Shown here one piece after another: positions 6,407-10,890 of a stretch of 10,890 bases of DNA. Below the pieces are notes generated by a model. The model saw only the letters and a program-made list of their open reading frames with translations, did no database searches and was not told the DNA's origin. The translations under genes and the position numbers were made by a program. Position 1 is the stretch's first letter, and the number at the start of each line of letters is the position of its first letter. Origin of the DNA: an uncultured Collinsella sp. (GTDB taxonomy: Bacteria > Actinomycetota > Coriobacteriia > Coriobacteriales > Coriobacteriaceae); the NCBI GenBank assembly GCA_900552155.1, contig URYU01000054.1, positions 1 to 10,890 of the forward strand, written 5' to 3'.

Positions 6407-7455
6407 CTGTCGAGAAGAAGGATATCGATTGGGGTAGCCTCGGCTTTGGCTACATGAAGACCGATTACAGCTACGAGGCCCATTGGAAGGACGGCGAGTG
6501 GGACGAGGGCGGCCTGACCACCGACCACACCCTGCATGTCTCCGAGTGCGGCGGCATCTTCCATTACTGCCAGGAGGTCTTTGAGGGCCTGAAGGCCTAC
6601 ACCGCCGAGGACGGCAGCATCGTCTGCTTCCGTCCCGACATGAACGCCGAGCGTATGTACAACTCTGCTCAGCGCCTCGAGATGCCCCCGTTCCCCAAGG
6701 ACAAGTTCGTTGAGGCCGTCAAGCAGGTCGTCTCTGCCAACGCCGCCTGGGTTCCGCCCTTCGGTTCTGGTGCAACCCTGTACGTGCGTCCGTTTATGAT
6801 CGGTTCCGGTGACGTGATCGGCGTGGCTCCCGCTCCTGAGTACACGTTCCGCATCCTCGTGACCCCGGTCGGTCCGTACTTTAAGGGTGGCCTCAAGCCC
6901 GTCAAGCTGCGCGTTTCCGAGTATGACCGTGCCGCACCGCACGGCACCGGCAACATCAAGGCCGGCCTGAACTACGCCATGTCCCTCAAGCCCACGATGG
7001 AGGCCCATCGCGAGGGCTATGCCGAGAACCTGTATCTCGACTCCGAGTCCCGCACCTATGTCGAGGAGACCGGTGGCGCCAACGTCCTGTTCGTGAAGGA
7101 GGACGGCACGCTCGTCGTTCCGCAGTCGCACACCGACTCCATCCTGCCCTCTATCACCCGTCGTTCGCTCGTTCAGGTTGCTCAGGACCTGGGTATGACC
7201 GTCGATCAGCGCCCCGTCGAGTGGGCCGAGGTCAAGGCCGGCACCTTTGTGGAGTGCGGCCTGTGCGGCACCGCTGCCGTCATCTCCCCGGTGGGCGAGA
7301 TTGACAACAAGGTCTATGGCGCCAACGAGACCGTGACCTTCCCGGCTGGCTACACCGAGATCGGTCCCGTGATGAAGAAGCTCCGCGAGACCCTGACTGG
7401 TATCCAGTCCGGTGCTGTCGAGAATAAGCACAACTGGGTTTACACCGTCGCGTAA
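6403..7455 (+). CDS. ilvE: Branched-chain amino acid aminotransferase
   Basis: This fold-type IV pyridoxal-phosphate enzyme interconverts Leu/Ile/Val and their 2-oxo acids with glutamate/2-oxoglutarate, the last step of branched-chain synthesis. The 350-residue length matches the longer subgroup related to eukaryotic BCATs. Visible features are HYCQEVFEGLKAY (54-66), the YVRPFMIGSG strand (127-136), the PLP lysine Lys186 in GTGNIKAGLNYA, EETGGANVLF (221-230) binding the cofactor, and CGTAAVISPVG (288-298). Start ATG at 6403 lies six bases after a perfect AAGGAG (6391-6396). The same frame is open back to a GTG at 6253, but that segment is Arg-rich and unlike the family. The gene stands alone, with no other ilv or leu genes beside it, and its codon choice looks biased like a well-expressed gene. 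It ends in strong hairpins. Confidence 0.95.
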   Translation: MTVEKKDIDWGSLGFGYMKTDYSYEAHWKDGEWDEGGLTTDHTLHVSECGGIFHYCQEVFEGLKAYTAEDGSIVCFRPDMNAERMYNSAQRLEMPPFPKDKFVEAVKQVVSANAAWVPPFGSGATLYVRPFMIGSGDVIGVAPAPEYTFRILVTPVGPYFKGGLKPVKLRVSEYDRAAPHGTGNIKAGLNYAMSLKPTMEAHREGYAENLYLDSESRTYVEETGGANVLFVKEDGTLVVPQSHTDSILPSITRRSLVQVAQDLGMTVDQRPVEWAEVKAGTFVECGLCGTAAVISPVGEIDNKVYGANETVTFPAGYTEIGPVMKKLRETLTGIQSGAVENKHNWVYTVA

Positions 7456-7478
7456 GCTGTCTTAGCTGTCCGGCCCGA

Positions 7479-7589
7479 GCGCGGCCTTCCTTTCCGGCGC
7501 GCCCTCGGACATGAAAGAACCTCCGCTGCGCACTTCGTGCGGCGGAGGTTTTTTCGTCCCGCGGAGTGCGCCGGAAAGGAAGGCCGCGC
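7479..7589 (+). repeat. 22-bp perfect inverted repeat enclosing the ilvE terminator
   Basis: Bases 7479-7500 and 7568-7589 are exact reverse complements (22 of 22; core GGCCTTCCTTTCCGG). They enclose 67 bases that hold the shorter terminator hairpin. The right arm is followed by TTTTGTTTT (7590-7598), so the outer stem could itself act as a second terminator on the plus strand. On the minus strand no T tract follows. Confidence 0.7.
7518..7554 (+). terminator. Strong intrinsic terminator of ilvE
   Basis: Arms AACCTCCGC (7518-7526) and GCGGAGGTT (7542-7550) pair perfectly. The inner part can continue through GCAC-TTC-GTGC. The stem runs straight into six T residues (7549-7554). It lies about 60 bases after the ilvE stop and inside a larger inverted repeat. 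Confidence 0.85.
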
Positions 7590-7622
7590 TTTTGTTTTGG
7601 TTCGCGCCATGTGGGGGTGGCG

Positions 7623-7833
7623 GCGACGTGCATTTTTGCGAGTATTCTGCAATCGAAGACCCCTGCATACCGACCTCGGGCAAAAAATCGGGAGTTCTCG
7701 ATGTTTTCTACGAATGATGGGCGGGGTTATGGGCTGACAACGTTTGATTTGCAGGGATATTTGCGCTCTTTAGCATTTATTGCGGTACCCGAAGCTCTTG
7801 GTTATGTTGAATACTCCTAAAAATGCACGGCGC
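7623..7833. repeat. MITE-like segment with 25-base terminal inverted repeats
   Basis: The left end (7623-7647) and the reverse complement of the right end (7809-7833) agree at 22 of 25 positions, with an inner 18-of-20 match beginning GTGCATTTTT. The enclosed 160 bases look A+T-richer than the flanking genes and encode no transposase. The longest ATG-initiated ORF starting well inside is 39 codons (7701-7820) with no recognised similarity or ribosome-binding site. No convincing target duplication was seen. The whole ilvE-lemA spacer is 479 bases. Apart from this segment and the hairpins on either side, nothing else was recognised in it. Confidence 0.45.
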
Positions 7834-7859
7834 TTAGAGGGGGACCTTCGCGAAAAAGG

Positions 7860-7898
7860 AAACCGCCCTGTCGAAGTATGCATTCGACGGGGCGGTTT
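7860..7898 (-). terminator. Intrinsic terminator of lemA
   Basis: The arms 7860-7875 and 7883-7898 form a 16-bp stem with a single G-T wobble around a 7-base loop. Read on the minus strand, the stem is followed by CCTTTTTCG, a usable T tract, 37 bases beyond the lemA stop. On the plus strand it is followed by TATACATTTGG, so weak bidirectional action is possible. Confidence 0.75.
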
Positions 7899-7934
7899 AT
7901 ACATTTGGACGATTAAGGATGCGCTGTCAAACCA

Positions 7935-8486
7935 CTAGAACTTGACGGTCGGGGCCTGGCGGGCGGCCTCGGCGGCCTCGAAGCCCTGGCGCTCCTTAAA
8001 CTGGAAGATGCCGGCAAAGATGACAGCCGGGAACGTCTGAATGGCGTTGTTGTAGCTGAGCACGCAATCGTTGTAGCTCTGGCGTGCGTAGCTAATCTTG
8101 TTCTCGGTATCCTCGAGCGATGCCTGCAGCTGCGTAAAGTTGGTGTTTGCCTTAAGATCGGGGTAGGCTTCGGCTACGGCGAAGAGCTGACGCAGCGCAC
8201 CGGTCAGCACGTTGTCGGCTTCCATCTTGGCCTCGGGCGTGGTGGCCTTGACGGCGGTGTTACGCGCGCTGATCACGGCGGAGAGCGTCTCCTGCTCGTG
8301 CTTGGCGTAGCCCTTGACGGTCTCGACCAGGTTGGGGATCAGGTCGTTGCGGCGCTGCAGCTGCGTATCGATGTTCTGCCAGGCGTTATCGATGCGGTTA
8401 CGCTTGGTGACCATGTTGTTGTAGATGCCGGCGATGGCGCAGACAATCACAATGACAACAACGATGCCGATGATGACGGTAATCAT
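7935..8486 (-). CDS. lemA: LemA family protein
   Basis: This 183-residue protein has one N-terminal membrane helix (about residues 2-24, mostly Val/Ile) and then a helical-bundle LemA domain. Family hallmarks are YNNMVTKRNRIDNAWQNIDTQLQRRNDLIPNLVETVKGYAKHE (22-64), the AYPDLKANTNFTQLQ segment (107-121), and the end IQTFPAVIFAGIFQFKERQGFE (149-170). LemA proteins are widespread membrane-anchored proteins without an agreed biochemical function; some are found next to TPM-domain or protease genes. Here the gene is alone, with its own promoter and terminator. Start ATG at 8486 follows CGGAGA at a good distance. The length is normal for the family and nothing is missing. It stops with TAG. Confidence 0.93.
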   Translation of the reverse strand: MITVIIGIVVVIVIVCAIAGIYNNMVTKRNRIDNAWQNIDTQLQRRNDLIPNLVETVKGYAKHEQETLSAVISARNTAVKATTPEAKMEADNVLTGALRQLFAVAEAYPDLKANTNFTQLQASLEDTENKISYARQSYNDCVLSYNNAIQTFPAVIFAGIFQFKERQGFEAAEAARQAPTVKF

Positions 8487-8547
8487 GATGTCTCCGTTTC
8501 GAATGGCCGCGGCGGCATGCGCCAGCTGCCGTTGGTATAACGCTACT

Positions 8548-8553
8548 AGTATA
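8548..8553 (-). promoter_or_regulatory. Candidate -10 element for lemA
   Basis: TATACT on the minus strand, 61 bases before the lemA ATG. The -35 position (TCGGCA, 8571-8576, 17-base spacing) is a poor match to consensus. The element lies in the 205-base spacer shared with the divergent TetR-type gene, for which no convincing promoter was found (only TAAGAT at 8643-8648 as a -10 candidate). Confidence 0.4.
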
Positions 8554-8691
8554 CCCGCAACGTTTTACCGTGCCGAACTTTCCGGTAAGCGTTGTGTTTT
8601 CGGCGGGGTTGGCACCGGGACAAAGCACGCGAGGTACAGGTGTAAGATATGCGACAGATTGACGAGTGTTGTCTTTGCCCCGAGGATGGCG

Positions 8692-9282
8692 ATGCCAGTG
8701 GACCTTCGCATTAAGAAAACCTATCGGGCTCTGTTCGAGGCCTTTACCGAGCTGCTCGAAGAACATCGGTTTGAGGACGTGACGGTTGCCATGCTGTGCG
8801 ACCGCGCTATGATTCGTCGGACAACGTTCTACAAGCACTTCCGCGACAAAAACGATTACTTTGCCTTCTATATCGATGAACTCATGTCGGGCCTGCCGCA
8901 AAAGCGGGCCGATGCGGATGGCGCGGAGGGCGCCGAGGACGTGCGCGCGCTTCGCCACGAAGTGTTCGCCGATGCCATGGATCTGATTCTGGCGCATGAG
9001 CAGCTCATGGATAACATTTTGGCGAGCAGCATGTCGGGTATGCTGACCAGCATGATTTGCGACCGCATCGCGCGCTCCATACGCGGGCGCGTGATGAGCG
9101 CGCTTGACGAGGACGCGCTCGCGCCCGTATCGCTCGAGACAACGTCTGAGTTTGTCGCCGGTGGCATTATTCGGCTTTTTACCATGTGGTGGGAATCGGG
9201 CCACGTACTAGAGCGCCGATCCGAAATCGCCGACGTGGTCGATGCGCTGTTCGAGCGGACCATGACGCCGGTGAGTCACTAA
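8692..9282 (+). CDS. TetR/AcrR-family transcriptional regulator
   Basis: This 196-residue protein has the TetR pattern: an N-terminal three-helix DNA-binding domain (about residues 5-52) with turn-recognition helix TVAMLCDRAMIRRTTFYKHFRDK (31-53), then an all-helical ligand/dimer domain (about 80-192). The DNA-binding part fits the family closely (FYKHF is diagnostic), whereas the C-terminal domain gives no clue to a ligand. An Asp/Ala/Glu-rich linker (72-83) joins the two. Start: ATG at 8692 with CGAGG (8681-8685) six bases before it; the ATG at 8686 is too close to that site. The frame is open further left to 8425, but that stretch covers the divergent lemA start and reads as Met/Thr-rich non-coding sequence. 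The likely target is its own promoter region and possibly divergent lemA; neither is shown. Confidence 0.85.
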   Translation: MPVDLRIKKTYRALFEAFTELLEEHRFEDVTVAMLCDRAMIRRTTFYKHFRDKNDYFAFYIDELMSGLPQKRADADGAEGAEDVRALRHEVFADAMDLILAHEQLMDNILASSMSGMLTSMICDRIARSIRGRVMSALDEDALAPVSLETTSEFVAGGIIRLFTMWWESGHVLERRSEIADVVDALFERTMTPVSH

Positions 9283-9285
9283 GAG

Positions 9286-9375
9286 TGGCGGAGAGAGGGG
9301 GATTCGAACCCCCGGAACGCTCTCGCGCTCAACGGTTTTCAAGACCGCCGCATTCAACCGCTCTGCCATCTCTCC
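9286..9375 (-). tRNA. tRNA-Ser(UGA), CCA encoded
   Basis: On the minus strand the acceptor arms GGAGAGA (9375-9369) and TCTCTCC (9296-9290) pair perfectly. They are followed by discriminator G and an encoded CCA (9288-9286). The T arm has GGGGGTTCGAATCCCCC. The anticodon loop CTTGAAA carries UGA at 9341-9339, reading UCA-type serine codons. A long variable arm (GAGCGCGAGAGCG region, about 9309-9327) is typical of class II serine tRNAs. The 3' end lies three bases from the convergent TetR-type gene's stop codon, and no terminator fits between them. Confidence 0.96.
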
Positions 9376-9385
9376 GTGAGTCGTA

Positions 9386-9391
9386 ATGATA
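9386..9391 (-). promoter_or_regulatory. Candidate -10 element for tRNA-Ser
   Basis: TATCAT on the minus strand, 11 bases before the mature tRNA 5' end, predicts initiation at about 9379. The -35 region (TGTTGC, 9408-9413) is weak. It overlaps the leader of the divergent tadA-kinase gene. Confidence 0.35.
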
Positions 9392-9426
9392 GCATCGTTT
9401 TGGGTTTGCAACAGGGAAGGCGAACG

Positions 9427-10755
9427 ATGACGATCACCGAAATCGATGAGAAGTTCATGCGCGAGGCGCTGGCGGAGGCGCGCGCCGCCGCGGCAGTGGG
9501 CGAGGTACCGATCGGTGCCGTAGTGGTGCGCGCGGGTGAGATCGCCGCGCGGGCGCATAATCGCCGCGAGCTCGACCAGGATCCTTCGGCGCATGCCGAG
9601 TTTTCGGCCCTGTGTGCCGCTGCTCAGTCGCTTGGACGCTGGCGTCTTTCCGATTGCACGGTCTACGTGACGCTCGAGCCCTGCTGCATGTGCGCGGGGC
9701 TTATGGTCAACGCGCGCGTGGGCCGCTGCGTGTATGGCGCGACCGATGCCAAAGCGGGTGCGCTGGGCTCGCTGTATGACCTCAATGCCGATTCGCGCCT
9801 GAACCATCGGTTTAATGTGACCGCCGGCGTGCTGGCAGACGAGTGCCGCGCGGTGTTGAGCGGCTATTTTAGTGGGCTGCGTGGCGCCGAAGGTGCTGGC
9901 TGCGGTTGTGGGGCCGATCTTGAGGCGCATACCGCTCATGCCGAGGCGCTCGCGTGTGTCGAAAATACTGCCGTTGAGGCGGTCGATTTTGGTGCCGCGT
10001 GCCGCCGGCCCCGCCGTGTGCTGCTGGCGATTGATTCCTTTAAGGGCAGCGTTTCGAGCTCGCAGGCGGAGTCGGCAGTTGCCGAAGGTATGCGCCGTGT
10101 GTGGCCCGATGCCGAGGTGCGCGCATTGCCGCTGGCAGATGGTGGCGAGGGAACGCTCGATGCCATCGCCGCATGCGGCGGTGAGCTCTCGACCTGCGAG
10201 GTTGCAGGCCCCTTGGGCGACCGCGTGCCTGCCCGGATGCTGGTGGACAGCGAGCACGAGTCGGCTGTAATCGAGATGGCCGAGGCGGCGGGTATTGGGT
10301 ATTCGCCTTGCACGGAATCGGCGGCGCTTGCGGCTTCGACCTATGGCGTGGGCAAGCTCATGCTTCGTGCGGTTCGCGCGGGGGCGAGGACTCTATATAT
10401 AGGACTGGGCGGCAGCGCCACCAACGACGGCGGCGCCGGCATGCTGCAAGCGCTGGGCGCGCGTCTTGTCGATGATCGTGGCTGCGATATCGCGCCGGGG
10501 CTCGCGGGCCTTGAACACGTGGCGAGTATCGATTTGGCACCGGCGCTTCGGGCACTGAATGGCGCGCGTATCGTGGTGCTTTCCGATGTCGAGAATCCGC
10601 TCGTGGGGCGTCGCGGGGCACTTGCGGTGTTTGGCGGGCAAAAGGGCCTGCCGACAGACGATGTCGAAGCGTTGGGCAGGTACGACAGCTGGATGGTCGG
10701 CTACGGTCGCCTGCTCGATACGGCGATTGCCGAGGCACGGGCTCAGGGGTCGTAG
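9427..10755 (+). CDS. tadA: TadA tRNA adenosine deaminase fused to glycerate kinase, cut short by amber stop
   Basis: Residues 1-152 are a complete TadA, which deaminates the wobble adenosine of tRNA-Arg(ACG) to inosine. Zinc and catalytic residues His56, Glu58 (HAE) and Cys86, Cys89 (PCCMC) are present, with DAKAGALGSLYDLN (107-120). A 43-residue Ala/Glu/Cys-rich linker leads without a stop into a type 1 glycerate kinase (from about 196) that phosphorylates glycerate. Its motifs are VLLAIDSFKGSVSS (198-211), ADGGEGT (237-243), GLGGSATNDGG (326-336) and DVENPLVGRRGALAVFGGQKG (387-407). TAG at 10753 ends the ORF at 442 residues, about a third short of a full kinase, and the same frame goes on with kinase sequence. 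Start: ATG 9427, six bases after AGGGAAGG; the GTG at 9376 abuts the tRNA gene. TadA should work; the kinase probably does not. Confidence 0.85.
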   Translation: MTITEIDEKFMREALAEARAAAAVGEVPIGAVVVRAGEIAARAHNRRELDQDPSAHAEFSALCAAAQSLGRWRLSDCTVYVTLEPCCMCAGLMVNARVGRCVYGATDAKAGALGSLYDLNADSRLNHRFNVTAGVLADECRAVLSGYFSGLRGAEGAGCGCGADLEAHTAHAEALACVENTAVEAVDFGAACRRPRRVLLAIDSFKGSVSSSQAESAVAEGMRRVWPDAEVRALPLADGGEGTLDAIAACGGELSTCEVAGPLGDRVPARMLVDSEHESAVIEMAEAAGIGYSPCTESAALAASTYGVGKLMLRAVRAGARTLYIGLGGSATNDGGAGMLQALGARLVDDRGCDIAPGLAGLEHVASIDLAPALRALNGARIVVLSDVENPLVGRRGALAVFGGQKGLPTDDVEALGRYDSWMVGYGRLLDTAIAEARAQGS

Positions 10756-10890
10756 CGCGTGCCCGAGGGTGCGCGGACGTTTGGCTCGGTGCTCGGTGTG
10801 CCCGGTGCCGGCGCCGCCGGCGGCCGGGGCGCCGCGCTGCTAGCGCGCGGTGCGGAGGTGCGCTCGGGCGTGGAGACGGTGCTTGATTTG
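10756..10890 (+). pseudogene. Glycerate kinase C-terminal part beyond the in-frame amber codon, partial
   Basis: Directly after TAG 10753-10755, the same reading frame stays open for 45 codons to the window edge. It encodes the conserved kinase segment PGAGAAGG (10801-10824), followed by RGAALLARGAEVRSGVE, which matches the family pattern of PGAGAAGG(L/M)GAALLA...GA.LRSGIE. No start codon with a ribosome-binding site precedes it, so it is a continuation and not a separate gene. The Arg at codon 10825 stands where Leu or Met is usual. This is either the far side of a nonsense mutation, a sequencing error, or a readthrough product. The remaining kinase C-terminus lies outside the window. Confidence 0.75.

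Noticed and set aside
6310..7431. 373-codon open frame on the minus strand opposite ilvE
   Set aside because: The plus strand carries an unambiguous ilvE with a perfect ribosome-binding site. The opposite frame is an artefact of strong codon bias.
7701..7820. 39-codon ORF inside the MITE-like segment
   Set aside because: There is no ribosome-binding site and no recognised similarity. Its last codons are formed by the terminal repeat, so it is probably incidental.
8425..8691. Longer N-terminus for the TetR-type regulator
   Set aside because: It would overlap the lemA start and promoter region. The translation is Met/Thr-rich and unlike the family, which begins just before the first DNA-binding helix.
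9376..9426. GTG at 9376 as the start of the TadA protein, adding 17 residues
   Set aside because: It abuts the tRNA 5' end and has no ribosome-binding site. The ATG at 9427 has AGGGAAGG six bases upstream and fits the usual TadA N-terminus.
9208..10257. 349-codon minus-strand frame across the tRNA and the tadA-kinase gene
   Set aside because: It runs through the tRNA gene and opposite the well-supported TadA and kinase domains. It has no recognisable protein features.

Overview
The window reads as chromosomal DNA of a high-G+C gut actinobacterium, most likely Coriobacteriia and probably Collinsella. This is inferred from the G/C-rich third codon positions, the GTG starts, the short intergenic inverted repeats and the gene families; no marker gene confirms it. 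All the genes belong to known families. No phage, CRISPR array, transposase or wholly new multigene system was seen. The unusual content is in one fused and interrupted gene and in the intergenic DNA.

Left part (1-4538): an intrinsic terminator from something upstream, then a well-formed promoter overlaid by two near-identical 14-base boxes (GTC-N8-GAC). After these come a MarR-type regulator and two overlapping or abutting ABC exporter half-transporters. The first half-transporter has a degenerate ATP site (Asp for the catalytic Glu, Gln for the switch His) and the second a deviant signature (SQGQ). This is the complementary pattern of a heterodimeric multidrug-type exporter, which the MarR protein probably controls. 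A very long hairpin separates this operon from the convergent serine acetyltransferase gene.

Middle part (4539-7934): serine acetyltransferase (cysteine synthesis, minus strand) and a DedA-family membrane protein (plus strand) diverge from a 222-base spacer. A branched-chain aminotransferase (ilvE) follows. Its promoter sits so close to an upstream ATG that a leaderless 49-codon ORF ending on the ilvE start is possible. Downstream of ilvE are a 22-bp perfect inverted repeat nested around a classical terminator, and a roughly 211-base A+T-richer segment bounded by 25-base imperfect terminal inverted repeats (MITE-like).

Right part (7935-10890): lemA (minus) and a TetR-type regulator (plus) diverge. 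A tRNA-Ser(UGA) gene with encoded CCA lies on the minus strand. Last is one continuous ORF that joins a complete tRNA adenosine deaminase (TadA) to a type 1 glycerate kinase. An amber codon at 10753-10755 interrupts the kinase, yet the same frame immediately continues with the conserved PGAGAAGG region of the family up to the window edge. This TadA-kinase fusion with an in-frame stop is the most notable observation here.
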